Shown: piece by piece, positions 16,235 to 24,875 of the stretch
Position numbering within the stretch: the first letter of the stretch is position 1
Layout of the letters: the number at the start of each line of letters is the position of its first letter
Source: Blastococcus saxobsidens
GTDB taxonomy: Bacteria; Actinomycetota; Actinomycetes; Mycobacteriales; Geodermatophilaceae
Length of the DNA: 64,000 nt
Reading direction: 5' to 3'
Assembly: GCF_010682065.1 (NCBI RefSeq)
Contig: NZ_JAAGWG010000001.1
Location: forward strand, 62,001-126,000
The notes under the pieces: generated by a model
Databases searched by the model: none
What the model saw: the letters and a program-made list of their open reading frames with translations, nothing else
Told to the model about the DNA's origin: nothing
Translations under genes and position numbers: made by a program

Positions 16235-16903
16235 ATGAGTGAGCCGCGCATCGCCGTCCTGGACGTGGACGGCACCCTCGTCGACACCAACTACCAGCAC
16301 GCCCTGGCCTGGTACCGGGCGCTCCGGTCGCTGGGGGAGACGTTCCCGGTCTGGCGGATCCACCGGCTGATCGGCATGGGCGGCGACCGGCTGCCGGCCG
16401 CGCTCGGAGGGGACGACGTCGAGGCGCGGATCGGCGACCAGGCCCGGGAGCGGTGGACCGAGGAGTTCGACAAGGTCATCGACGAGGTCGAGCCGCTGCC
16501 CGGGGCCCGCGCGCTGATCGAGGCGCTGCGCGAGCGCGGGCACCGGGTCGTGCTGGCCAGCTCGGGCAAGGGCAAGCACGTGGACCACGCGCTGGACCTG
16601 CTCGGGGTGCGGGACCTGGCCGAGGCGTGGACCACCAGCGAGGACGTCGAGTCGAGCAAGCCGGCGCCGGATCTGCTGCAGGTGGCGCTGAAGAAGCTGG
16701 GCGAGCCCGTGGACGCGCCGAGCGTGATGATCGGCGACTCGGTATTCGACGTCGAGGCGGCGAAGAACGCGGGGATGCCGGCGATCGTGGTGCGCTCCGG
16801 CGGGTTCGGCGACGACGAGCTGCGCGAGGCCGGCGCCCTCGACGTCTTCGACACCCCGGGGGACCTCGCCGCCGCCCTGGACCGCCTCGACATCACCGCC
16901 TGA
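16235..16903 (+). CDS. HAD family hydrolase (phosphoglycolate phosphatase/beta-phosphoglucomutase-like)
   Basis: 222 residues with all four HAD motifs: DVDGTLVDTN (motif I nucleophile Asp), VLASSGKGKH (II), KPAPDLLQVALKKL (III) and MIGDSVFDVEAAKNAG (IV). A helical cap sits between motifs I and II. Such enzymes dephosphorylate small phosphoesters. ATG 16235 is chosen because the protein opens directly on motif I; the frame is open for 1.3 kb upstream through adh, a high-GC artefact. Both flanks carry the palindromic repeats. With glucosyl-3-phosphoglycerate synthase two genes away, a role in that pathway is conceivable but unproven. Confidence 0.87.
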   Translation: MSEPRIAVLDVDGTLVDTNYQHALAWYRALRSLGETFPVWRIHRLIGMGGDRLPAALGGDDVEARIGDQARERWTEEFDKVIDEVEPLPGARALIEALRERGHRVVLASSGKGKHVDHALDLLGVRDLAEAWTTSEDVESSKPAPDLLQVALKKLGEPVDAPSVMIGDSVFDVEAAKNAGMPAIVVRSGGFGDDELREAGALDVFDTPGDLAAALDRLDITA

Positions 16904-16907
16904 CCCT

Positions 16908-16970
16908 GCTTTTCCGCGGAAACTCACCCCTGTTTTTCCGCGGAAGAGCAGGGGTGGGTATCCGCGGAGG
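16908..16970. repeat. Palindrome cluster between convergent genes (TTTTCCGCGGAA core)
   Basis: Two clear copies of the TTTCCGCGGAA core (16911-16922 and 16934-16945) and one weak copy (TATCCGCGGAGG, from 16959) fill the gap between the convergent HAD and GDPD genes. CCCCTG (16927-16932) and CAGGGG (16949-16954) frame the second copy, forming a long hairpin that could work as a bidirectional terminator. Confidence 0.75.
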
Positions 16971-16973
16971 AGC

Positions 16974-17822
16974 TCAGCCGGTCCGGCCGTAGGCGCCGGG
17001 GGCGCGGCCGAGCCGGCGGAGCACCTCGTCGGGGCGGTCGGTGATCAGCGCGTCGACGCCGAGCGAGACCAGGAAGTCGATGTCGGCGGGGGTGTTCGCC
17101 GTCCAGACGTGCATCTCCTTGCCCGCGGCGTGCGCCTCCGCCACGTAGGACGGGTCGGACCGCAGCAGGGCCACCCCCGGCCCGACGGCGGTCATCGAGC
17201 CGGTCAGCAGCTCGCTGCGCACCGGCCGGAGCCGCTTGCCGATCAGCTGCACCGTCGGCACGCCCGGCGCCAGCGCGCGCACCCGGCGCACCGCGAGCTG
17301 GGAGAAGCTCATCACCCGGAACGCGGGCTTGCCGGCCCACTCGGCGGGCCGGTCGCCGTCGAGCAGGCCGTAGCGGCGCAGGCAGCGGATGAGCTCCTGC
17401 TCCACGCGGGCCGCGTGCCGGGTGGGGTGCTTGGTCTCGATGGCCAGCCGGACGGTGCCCGGCGTCGACGTGACGTACTCCAGCAGCCGCTCGAGGGTGA
17501 GCACCCGGCCGTTCTCGACGTCGGGCTCGTCGGTGACGGCGACGATCTCGTCGTCCTTCCACGGGGTGCGCCGGCCGCGCCGCGCGCCGAACTGGAACTG
17601 CTCCATCTCGGCCAGCCGCATCGTGGAGACGACACCGCGGCCGTTGGAGGTGCGGTGCACTCGCCGGTCGTGCACGCACACGAGCACGCCGTCCCGGGTC
17701 ATCCGGACGTCGCACTCGACGGCGTCGGCGCCGATGTCGGCGGCGTGCCGGTAGGCGGCCAGGGTGTGCTCGGGCGCCTCCACGGTGGCGCCGCGGTGGG
17801 CGACGACCTCGGGGCCGCTCAC
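16974..17822 (-). CDS. Glycerophosphodiester phosphodiesterase
   Basis: 282 residues of the GDPD TIM-barrel family, splitting glycerophosphodiesters into glycerol-3-phosphate and alcohol. The N-terminal catalytic motif VVAHRGATVEAPEHTLAAY, ADAVECDVRMTRDGVLVCVHD (metal Glu/Asp and second His) and the C-terminal HVWTANTPADIDFLVSLGVDALITDRPDEV are all present. There is no signal peptide, so it is cytoplasmic. It converges on the HAD gene and is co-oriented with the glycosyltransferase upstream, 85 bases away. Confidence 0.93.
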   Translation of the reverse strand: MSGPEVVAHRGATVEAPEHTLAAYRHAADIGADAVECDVRMTRDGVLVCVHDRRVHRTSNGRGVVSTMRLAEMEQFQFGARRGRRTPWKDDEIVAVTDEPDVENGRVLTLERLLEYVTSTPGTVRLAIETKHPTRHAARVEQELIRCLRRYGLLDGDRPAEWAGKPAFRVMSFSQLAVRRVRALAPGVPTVQLIGKRLRPVRSELLTGSMTAVGPGVALLRSDPSYVAEAHAAGKEMHVWTANTPADIDFLVSLGVDALITDRPDEVLRRLGRAPGAYGRTG

Positions 17823-17907
17823 CGGCGGAGGCAGGGGGACGCTGCGGGGCGGGCGACGCGCACGTCGCAGATGATCCCCGGGGTCGGCGCGCTGCGCGAC
17901 CGAGGGG

Positions 17908-18882
17908 TCACCCGGCGAGACGGGCCCGGTACTCCGGCACGGTGATCAGCGGCGGTCGCTCGTCGACGGCGACCGGGCTGCTGCGGGGGAGGAACCCGCT
18001 GCCGTCGTGCCGGAACTGGGTGAGCAGCCCGCTGGGCTGGCGGGTGCAGGCGGCGCGGGCCAGCACGGTGGCCAGCACCTGGCCGGCCATCTCGCCCAGC
18101 GCCTCGACCGGCTGCGAGGTGTGCCGGCGGACGCCGAGGTCGACCTGGGCCAGCGAGGACAGCCCGCCCAGGGCCAGCAGGTCGACCAGCAGGCCGACCT
18201 CCACGCCGTAGGCGGAGACGAACGGCACCTGCTCCAGCGCGGAGCGGCGCCCGGCGTACTCGCCGCCGAGCGGCTGGACGACGCCGGCGAGCTCGGGCCA
18301 CAGGGCGTTGAGCAGCGGGCGCGCGGTCAGCTCGGTGACCCGCCCGCCGCCGGCCGGGACGACGGTGCCCTCGACCTCGAGCGGCCGGGTGTAGCAGCCC
18401 TTCACGTACCGCACCTGCGGATCGGTGAGCAGCGGGGCGAGCAGGCCGGGCACGTAGTGGGTGACGTCGCCGAGCAGGTCGGCGTCGAGGAAGACGACGA
18501 GGTCGCCGGTGGTGGCGGCCAGCGCCTTCCACAGCGCCTCGCCCTTGCCGCGGCGGGTGCCGTGCTCGGGGAGCACGTCGGTGGTGGCGACGACGTCGGC
18601 GCCGGCGGCGCGGGCGACCGCGGCGGTGGCGTCGGTGGAGTCGGAGTCGATGACGAGCAGCTCGTCGACGAGCGGGGTCCGGCCCATCCAGTGCTCGCGG
18701 ACGGTGGCGACCAGCCGGCCGACGGTCGCCTCCTCGTTGCGGGCGGGCAGCACGACGCTGACCCGGTGGCCGCCGCGGCGCTTGGCGCGCAGCAGGCCCA
18801 CGGGGTCCAGATCGGCCAGCGAGGTCGCGGTGGTGGTGCGCTCCTCGAACCAGGCACGGGCGTCGGGTCTCACGTCGTCCAC
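17908..18882 (-). CDS. gpgS: Glucosyl-3-phosphoglycerate synthase
   Basis: 324 residues, GT81/GT2-like fold. VSVVLPARNEEATVGRLV, ELLVIDSDSTDAT, RRGKGEALWKALAATTGDLVVFLDADL and the acceptor-side YVKGCYTRP with PLGGEYAGRRSALEQVPF are diagnostic of GpgS, which transfers glucose to 3-phosphoglycerate, the first step to glucosylglycerate and, in mycobacteria, to methylglucose lipopolysaccharides. GTG 18882 is chosen: GAAGG lies about 8 bases upstream, whereas the frame's earlier starts add a 29-residue basic leader absent from the family. No dedicated GpgP phosphatase is recognised beside it. Confidence 0.88.
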   Translation of the reverse strand: MDDVRPDARAWFEERTTTATSLADLDPVGLLRAKRRGGHRVSVVLPARNEEATVGRLVATVREHWMGRTPLVDELLVIDSDSTDATAAVARAAGADVVATTDVLPEHGTRRGKGEALWKALAATTGDLVVFLDADLLGDVTHYVPGLLAPLLTDPQVRYVKGCYTRPLEVEGTVVPAGGGRVTELTARPLLNALWPELAGVVQPLGGEYAGRRSALEQVPFVSAYGVEVGLLVDLLALGGLSSLAQVDLGVRRHTSQPVEALGEMAGQVLATVLARAACTRQPSGLLTQFRHDGSGFLPRSSPVAVDERPPLITVPEYRARLAG

Positions 18883-18973
18883 TGTCGACCTTCGGTGCGG
18901 TACCCACCAGACCGGGGTGCGGCTGTTCACCGGATGGTCACGGCGCCGTCCCCGAGGCGTCCCACGCACAGCC

Positions 18974-19021
18974 CCGGTGAGTTTCCGCGGAAAAGCTCCG
19001 GTGAGTTTCCGCGGAAAAGCT
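18974..19021. repeat. Two exact 24-bp tandem repeats with GTTTCCGCGGAAAAGC core
   Basis: CCGGTGAGTTTCCGCGGAAAAGCT occurs twice, back to back (18974-18997 and 18998-19021). The palindromic core is shared with the clusters at 16115 and 16908. The pair sits between the 5' end of gpgS and the 3' end of the next minus-strand gene. Confidence 0.85.
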
Positions 19022-19024
19022 GGG

Positions 19025-21607
19025 TCAGGGGGTGGGGACGGGGGAGCCGGCGAGCAGCGCGGCCAGGTCCTCGACGGTGAGGTCGTGCGGCAGGGCGCGG
19101 CCGTGCAGCAGCTGGAGGCCGGCGGCGACGGCGCCGTCGCGCTGCTCGGCGGTGGAGATGCCCCCGGCGACGGAGACCAGCCCGAGATTGGTCGTGGTGC
19201 GGCCGATCGCGGCCAGCACCACCAGCGCGCGCTCGGTGTCGTCGCGGGTGGCCAGGGCGGGCAGGTCCACGCGCACCATGTCCAGCGGCACCCGGGCCAT
19301 CAGGCCGAACAGGCTGTAGCCCATGCCGTAGTTGTCCAGCAGGAGCCGCACGCCGGTGCGCCGGACGGCCTCGAGCTCGGGGACGAGCGCCGCCGAGGAC
19401 GTCAGCAGCGTCTCCTCGGTGAAGGAGATCACCAGCCGCCCGGCGGGGAGGCCGGACGCCGTCAGCGCGCCGGCGACCATCTCGGCCAGCCCCTCGGCGG
19501 CGACCATGCCCGCAGGCAGGCTGACGGCCACGCAGACGCGGTCGTCGGCGAGCCCGGCGACCGCCCGGGTGGCCGCGTGCAGCAGCCACAGCTGCAGCTC
19601 CGTGGCGCGGCCCTGGCGGTCGGCGAATCCCCACAGCGCCACGCCGCTGACGGTGTCGTGCAGCGGGTGGGACCAGCTGGGGACGGCGTGGACGAGCTCG
19701 ATGCGGCCCTCGGGCGTGCAGGCGGCGTCCAGCCGGACGTCGAACGTGCCCTCGGCGACGACGTCGTGGAAGTCCGCCTTGGTCTCCACGCCGGAGAGGT
19801 CCTCGTCGCCGGCCAGCCGCACGCAGCCCTTGCCGGCCTGCTTGGCGGCCCGCAGCGCGCTGTCCGCGGCGCGGAAGGCGGCCTGGCCGCCCATCGACTC
19901 CAGCGTGCAGACGCCGACGCTGGCACCGACGGCGAACGTGGTGCCGTCGGTGCGGAAGGGCATCGCCATGATGTCGACGATCCGCTGGGCGACGTCCTCG
20001 CCGTCGGCGACCGAGCCGCTGAGCACGACGGCGAACTCGTCGCCGCCGAGGCGGGCGACCAGGTCGTCGTCCCGCACGACGGTGTGCAGCCGGCGGGCGA
20101 CCTCCACCAGCAGGTGGTCGCCGGACTCGTGCCCGGCGACGTCGTTGACGGCCTTGAAGCCGTCGAGGTCGAGGACGAGCAGGCAGCGGGGGTCTGCGGA
20201 GACGCGGCCGAGCTCGCGGAAGAGCAGCGCGCGGTTGGGCAGCCCGGTGAGGTGGTCGGTGTAGGCCATCCGCTCGAGCTCGCGCTCGCGGGTGCGCCGG
20301 GTGGTGACGTCGCGCAGGTAGAGGACGCGCCGGGTGCCGCCGGGGCGCTCGGAGGAGGTGACCTCCAGCTCGCGGGGCTCGGTGCCCTGGCCCGGCACGC
20401 GCAGGTGCAGGGGGGTGGCGTCGCCGGCGGCCTGGGCGAGCGACGCGGTGCGCACCGGCTCGCGGTCCTCGGGCACGAGCAGGTCGAGCAGCGAGACGCC
20501 GTCGGACGGCTCGCCGTCGATGCCGAGCAGGCTGCGGGCGGCGGGGGAGGCGAACAGCAGCCGGAAGTCGCCGTCCATGATCGCGATGCCGTCGGAGCTT
20601 GACTCGATGAGCTCGCGGAAGTCCTCCTCGCTGCGCACGAGGTCCTCGGTGACCCGGCCGTCCTCGCGGATGCGCAGCACCAGCCGGACGGCCATGAGGA
20701 CGAAGATCAGGCAGCAGCCGAGCTCGGCGGCCATGCTGACGTGCTCGCCCTGCAGGACGCCCCACACCATGGCCGCCGGCACGCCGAGGATGGCGGCGAC
20801 GACGAGCGAGAGCCCGGCGGGGCTCACCTGCGGGGCGGCGGCGCGGGCGCTGCGGTCGGTCGGGCCGAGCGGCGCACGGTGGGCGGCCAGGCCGGCGCAC
20901 AGCAGCGAGGCGGCGACGGCGTAGTCCGAGACCGCCGTCCAGCCCCAGCTGGGGTCGACGATGGCCATCGCCTCGGCGCCGGCGGCGCACGCCTGGAGCG
21001 AGACGCCGGCGATCAGCGTGGTGGCCGAGCGGCGCATCGCCGCGGTGGAGACGGTGCACAGGGCGCCGACGCCGCCGAGCATGACGGCGGCGTAGGCGCC
21101 GTAGACGAGCACGAGCGAGCGCAGGTCCTCCGGCGCGTTGGCCGGGCTGACCAGCGGGGTGCGCAGCAGCTCGGTGATCACCAGGATCGCGGAGACGACG
21201 ATGGCGGCGTCGACGACGAGCGCGCTCCACCGGGTGCGGCTGACGGTGCGGGCCAGCATCGCGCAGGTGATCAGCGGGGAGGTGGCGCCGGCCAGCAGGA
21301 CGACGTCGTCGACCCCGAAACCGTCGAACGCCGGGCCCGGGAAGGCGCCGGCGAGGAACTGGGCGACGGCGAAGCCGAGGGCGCCGATGGCCGGCGGCCA
21401 CCAGGGCCGGGCGGCGCGGCGGTCCATGATCCGCAGCCGGCGCAGGACCAGCACCGCGCAGCTGGTGGCGATCGAGCCGAGGACGAGCTCGTCCCACTGC
21501 ATGCCGGTGCCGTCGGGCGCGCTGAACGGCACCGTCAGCGCGAGGCCGACGATGCCGAGGACGACGGTCCAGCGGAGCTGGGACGGGAGTTCCCGCAGCC
21601 AGGTCAT
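19025..21607 (-). CDS. Membrane PAS-GGDEF protein with degenerate EAL domain
   Basis: 860 residues: about nine hydrophobic helices (residues 10-325), a PAS domain (residues ~345-460, DFRELIESSSDGIAIMDGDF), a GGDEF domain and an EAL-like domain. The cyclase site is complete: RLGGDEFAVVLSG with an RxxD feedback site (RDDD) five residues ahead. In the EAL-like part the EAL motif is lost (GVALWG), DDFGTGxS reads LDNYGMGYS and KxD reads RVD, so phosphodiesterase activity is unlikely. ATG 21607 overlaps the upstream gene's stop (ATGA). The protein probably makes c-di-GMP, with the dead EAL domain as a sensor or partner surface. Confidence 0.88.
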   Translation of the reverse strand: MTWLRELPSQLRWTVVLGIVGLALTVPFSAPDGTGMQWDELVLGSIATSCAVLVLRRLRIMDRRAARPWWPPAIGALGFAVAQFLAGAFPGPAFDGFGVDDVVLLAGATSPLITCAMLARTVSRTRWSALVVDAAIVVSAILVITELLRTPLVSPANAPEDLRSLVLVYGAYAAVMLGGVGALCTVSTAAMRRSATTLIAGVSLQACAAGAEAMAIVDPSWGWTAVSDYAVAASLLCAGLAAHRAPLGPTDRSARAAAPQVSPAGLSLVVAAILGVPAAMVWGVLQGEHVSMAAELGCCLIFVLMAVRLVLRIREDGRVTEDLVRSEEDFRELIESSSDGIAIMDGDFRLLFASPAARSLLGIDGEPSDGVSLLDLLVPEDREPVRTASLAQAAGDATPLHLRVPGQGTEPRELEVTSSERPGGTRRVLYLRDVTTRRTRERELERMAYTDHLTGLPNRALLFRELGRVSADPRCLLVLDLDGFKAVNDVAGHESGDHLLVEVARRLHTVVRDDDLVARLGGDEFAVVLSGSVADGEDVAQRIVDIMAMPFRTDGTTFAVGASVGVCTLESMGGQAAFRAADSALRAAKQAGKGCVRLAGDEDLSGVETKADFHDVVAEGTFDVRLDAACTPEGRIELVHAVPSWSHPLHDTVSGVALWGFADRQGRATELQLWLLHAATRAVAGLADDRVCVAVSLPAGMVAAEGLAEMVAGALTASGLPAGRLVISFTEETLLTSSAALVPELEAVRRTGVRLLLDNYGMGYSLFGLMARVPLDMVRVDLPALATRDDTERALVVLAAIGRTTTNLGLVSVAGGISTAEQRDGAVAAGLQLLHGRALPHDLTVEDLAALLAGSPVPTP

Positions 21608-23520
21608 GGCGTTCCCGCCGGGGGCGGAGCGCCGAGGGCGGCGCTGTCGAGTGCGGCGGCGTCGACCGTGCGCCAGGCGCCGGCGGCGAGCTGCTCGGCC
21701 TCCAGCGGCCGGGAGAAGGCGTAGCCCTGGACGAAGCGGTGGCCCATGTCGCGCAGCAGGGCGAGCTGGCCGGGCGTGGAGACGCCCTCGACGACGACCG
21801 GCAGGCCGAGGCTGGCGCCCAGCTGGAGGACGGTGCGGCACAGCGCCTGGCGCTGCAGGTCGGTCTCGACGCCGGCGAGGAAGTGCTGGTCCATCTTGAG
21901 CAGGTCCACCGGCATGCCGACGAGGTAGGCCAGCGACGACCAGCCGGTGCCGAAGTCGTCGACGGCGACGCGGACGCCGAGCTCGCGCAGGGTCTGCAGG
22001 TCGGCGGCGACGTGCGCGTCGAGCAGCATCGACTCGGTGATCTCGACGATCAGCCGGGAGGCGGGCAGGCCGCCGGCCTCCAGGGCGGCGACGACGTCGG
22101 AGACGAGTTCGCCGCTGCGCACCTGGCGGGCGGAGACGTTGACCGCGACGGACAGCTCGTCGTCGGTGGTGGAGGCGACGGTGCGGCAGGCCTCGCGCAG
22201 CACCCAGCGGCCGAGCTCGCTGATGAGCGGGGACTCCTCGGCCAGCGGCACGAACTCCTGCGGGGAGACGTCGCCGAGCTCGAGGTGCCGCCAGCGCAGC
22301 AGCGCCTCGACGGAGACGGTGCGGTGCAGCGCGACGTCGACGACGGGCTGGAACGCCAGCCGCAGTTCGCCGCGGGCCAGCGCCCCGGCGAGGTCGGCGG
22401 CCAGCGTGCTGCGCCGGTCGCGGGCGATGCGCAGGGCCTCGTCGTAGCGGTGCACCGAGCCGAGGCCGGCGGAGCGGGCGCTGTGGAGGGCCAGGTCGGC
22501 GCGGCGCAGGGCCTCGCCGGGGTCGACGTCGGAGGCCAGGCCGGTGACGCCGGCGGTCGCGGTGAGCGGTCCGGCGGGGGTGGCCAGCCAGCCGATGGTG
22601 GCGACGAGCCGGGTGGCGACGACCTCGGCGTCGGAGACGGTGCCGTCGACGAGGACGACGAAGTCGCCGTCCTTGCCGCGGGCCAGCCAGTCCTCGCCGC
22701 GCAGCTCGCGGGCGAGCCGCGAGGTGAGCACCCGCAGCACGGTGGACTCGGTGCCGGGCGGGGTGGCCCCGGTCAGGCCGTCGACCGACACCAGGGCCAG
22801 GGCGACGGGTGAGGTGTCGACCCCGCGTTGGACGGCGGCCAGCCGGCGGACGAGCGCGGTGCGGTTGGGCAGCCCGGTGACGGGGTCGGTGAGGGAGAGC
22901 TCGAGCAGCTCGGGGTCGGTGCCCCGGCCGCGGGAGGTGACGTCGCGGCAGTACAGGACGATCGCGCCGACGTCGGGGTCGGTGCGCAGGTCCCGGACGG
23001 TGGCCTGGACCAGGCGCCACTGCCCGTCGCCGGTGCGCACCCGCACGGTGCGGACGGCGAACTCGCCCTTCTCGCCGGGCGGAGTGCCGGTGGCGCCGAA
23101 GAGACCGGCCCGGTCGTCGGGGTGGACGGCGTCGGGCAGCGAGAGCCCGGCGACGTCGTCGGCGTCGCGGCCGAGCAGCGTGGCGACGGCGGGCGAGGCG
23201 AAGGTGATCCGCAGCTGCTGGTCGAGGATGACGACGGGGTCGACGCTGCTCTTCACGAGCGTGCGGAACGCCGCCTGGCTGCTGCGGAGGTCGGTGGTGA
23301 GCCGGGACTGGCGGCGGGAGAGCACGGTGATCGCGGCGGTGAGCGGGACCAGCGCGAGGAGGGCGACCAGCCGGAGCGCGAGGGAGCCGGGCAGCGCGAC
23401 GAGGACGACGGCGACCAGCGCGATCCCCAGCGACAGCGCGGCGAGGAGCCCGGTGCGCCGGCGGGGCGGCGCGGCCGGGTGCGCAGCCGTCGGCTGCCCC
23501 AGGTCGGGGGCGGTGGTCAC
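21604..23520 (-). CDS. Membrane PAS-EAL c-di-GMP phosphodiesterase with degenerate GGDEF domain
   Basis: 638 residues: two transmembrane helices (residues ~24-65), a PAS domain (~80-195), a GGDEF-like domain and a C-terminal EAL domain. The GGDEF signature is replaced by GKDGDF, so it should not be a cyclase. The EAL domain is complete: SVEALLRWRH, NVSARQ, EITESMLL, VDDFGTGWSSL, LKMDQHFL and VEGVSTPGQL. Hydrolysis of c-di-GMP to pGpG is expected. The stop overlaps the next gene's ATG by four bases, so the two proteins are translationally coupled and have opposite predicted activities. Confidence 0.9.
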   Translation of the reverse strand: MTTAPDLGQPTAAHPAAPPRRRTGLLAALSLGIALVAVVLVALPGSLALRLVALLALVPLTAAITVLSRRQSRLTTDLRSSQAAFRTLVKSSVDPVVILDQQLRITFASPAVATLLGRDADDVAGLSLPDAVHPDDRAGLFGATGTPPGEKGEFAVRTVRVRTGDGQWRLVQATVRDLRTDPDVGAIVLYCRDVTSRGRGTDPELLELSLTDPVTGLPNRTALVRRLAAVQRGVDTSPVALALVSVDGLTGATPPGTESTVLRVLTSRLARELRGEDWLARGKDGDFVVLVDGTVSDAEVVATRLVATIGWLATPAGPLTATAGVTGLASDVDPGEALRRADLALHSARSAGLGSVHRYDEALRIARDRRSTLAADLAGALARGELRLAFQPVVDVALHRTVSVEALLRWRHLELGDVSPQEFVPLAEESPLISELGRWVLREACRTVASTTDDELSVAVNVSARQVRSGELVSDVVAALEAGGLPASRLIVEITESMLLDAHVAADLQTLRELGVRVAVDDFGTGWSSLAYLVGMPVDLLKMDQHFLAGVETDLQRQALCRTVLQLGASLGLPVVVEGVSTPGQLALLRDMGHRFVQGYAFSRPLEAEQLAAGAWRTVDAAALDSAALGAPPPAGTP

Positions 23521-23762
23521 CTGGGAGTTGTCGGCGTCCGCGGGTGGCTTGCTGCAGCGCAGTTACCGGATCGTCACCCGGACGGGGGACGTGCGCCGTC
23601 GCGGCACCTCCCCGGCCCCCGGGGAGACCGCGGAACGGCGTCCCGCCGCGGTCTTGCGGATCTCTTGCGGTTCCCCGGAGGGCAGCCTGCGGTTCGTCGG
23701 CGAACGTCGTCGGTGTGAGGGGTGGAGCCACCGCCCCGGACAGCACCGAAGGGACACCGACC

Positions 23763-24383
23763 GTGTCGATCCGCAGCAGCAAGGCCGCCGAGAGCGGTAC
23801 CACCGCGAAGGTCCTGGGCTCGCTCGGGGTCCTCGGCATCGCCGCCGCCGTCGCCGGCATGGGCACCTTCGGCACGTTCACCGACACCACCACGCCCGTG
23901 GAGGCCGACGTCGACACCGGCGTCCTGTCCGTCAGCCTGGGCCGGGCGGCCAACAACGCGACGGTGCCGCTGATCCCCGGCGGCCTCGTCCCCGGCGACA
24001 CCTTGGCCACGCCGTTCGACCTCAGGAACGACGGCACGCTCGCCTGGAGCTCGGTGAGCTTCGAGTCCGCGGCCAGCCGGTCCAGCCTGCTCGACACCGA
24101 CCGCGTGAACGGGCTGCAGATGGTCGTCCAGTCCTGCTCCTCGCCGTGGACGGTGACCGGCCCCGGCGCGTACGGCTGCGGTGGCACGGTGACCGACTTC
24201 TACACCGGACCGGTGGTCATGGACGAGGTGCTCGAGGGCGCCGCCAGCCTGGCCCCCGGCCGGGTGGACCACCTGCTGGCCACCATCGTGTTCCCCCAGT
24301 CCGCCGGCAACGCGTTGCAGGGCCAGGTCACCGACCTGGCGATCACCTTCACCGCGGTGCAGCGCGACGGCACCGACCGCTGA
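23763..24383 (+). CDS. Camelysin/TasA-like secreted protein (SipW-type signal peptide)
   Basis: 206 residues. The N-terminus is KVLGSLGVLGIAAAVAGMGTFGTFTDTTTPVEADVDTGVLSVSLG: a hydrophobic core followed by the TFGTFTDT-type junction found in CalY/TasA (peptidase M73 family) proteins. The rest is a beta-rich, Thr/Ser/Val-rich domain with two Cys (SCSSPW and GCGG), probably disulphide-bonded. In Bacillus these form matrix fibres; whether this one does is unknown. GTG 23763 is chosen as it opens the signal peptide and follows GAAGGGACAC. No signal peptidase gene is adjacent. A strong terminator follows at 24403. Confidence 0.75.
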   Translation: MSIRSSKAAESGTTAKVLGSLGVLGIAAAVAGMGTFGTFTDTTTPVEADVDTGVLSVSLGRAANNATVPLIPGGLVPGDTLATPFDLRNDGTLAWSSVSFESAASRSSLLDTDRVNGLQMVVQSCSSPWTVTGPGAYGCGGTVTDFYTGPVVMDEVLEGAASLAPGRVDHLLATIVFPQSAGNALQGQVTDLAITFTAVQRDGTDR

Positions 24384-24402
24384 CCCTGGTCGACCGTCCC
24401 CT

Positions 24403-24449
24403 CCGACGACAGCACCCGCTCCCACGGGGGGAGCGGGCGCTGTCGTCGG
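24403..24449 (+). terminator. Strong intrinsic-type terminator hairpin
   Basis: CCGACGACAGC-A-CCCGCTCCC (24403-24423) pairs with GGGAGCGGG-C-GCTGTCGTCGG (24429-24449): 20 pairs with a single mismatch and a five-base loop. There is no T-run, as is common in actinobacteria. It lies 19 bases after the stop of the camelysin-like gene. Confidence 0.85.
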
Positions 24450-24512
24450 TGTGTGGGGGGTACCTCCGGCCCGGCGCTTTACGCCGTAAGCGGCACCGGG
24501 CAGACTCGCCAC

Positions 24513-24779
24513 GTGACCGAGCCGTCCGTCTCCACGGTCGGGGCCGAGCTGGCGCAGGCCGTCGAGGATCTGGCGACGGCCCGTGCCGACTACGGACGTC
24601 TCGAGGCGGCGCTGCGGTCCCGCCTGGACATCGGGATCGCGATGGGCATCCTCATGGAGCGGCACCGGCTGCCCCAGGAGCAGGCGTTCGACGTGCTCCG
24701 CTCGGCCAGCCAGCGGCAGAACGTCAAGCTCAGCGAGATCGCGGCGCGCATGGTGTCCACCGGATCGCTCGAGGCGTAG
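24513..24779 (+). CDS. ANTAR domain protein
   Basis: 88 residues: a short helical lead (VGAELAQAVEDLATARADYGRLEAALRSR) and a complete ANTAR RNA-binding domain (LDIGIAMGILMERHRLPQEQAFDVLRSASQRQNVKLSEIAARMV). ANTAR domains bind paired hexaloop RNA hairpins and act as antiterminators. No GAF, PAS or receiver domain is attached, so regulation must come from elsewhere or by oligomerisation through the lead helix. GTG 24513 gives this compact form. It ends in UAG (24777-24779). Confidence 0.85.
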   Translation: MTEPSVSTVGAELAQAVEDLATARADYGRLEAALRSRLDIGIAMGILMERHRLPQEQAFDVLRSASQRQNVKLSEIAARMVSTGSLEA

Positions 24780-24875
24780 CCCCGGCACCGTGGTGCGGAG
24801 GCCGCAGGGAGCGCTCCTCCGGCGATCGGACGGCGCGAAGTCGCGGGCAGCGGCCGGGAGCGCCACGATGCGGGC

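Noticed and set aside
19025-24187. A single 1720-residue minus-strand protein
   Set aside because: Only the last 860 residues show domain structure; the first part is the out-of-frame shadow of the neighbouring GGDEF/EAL gene.
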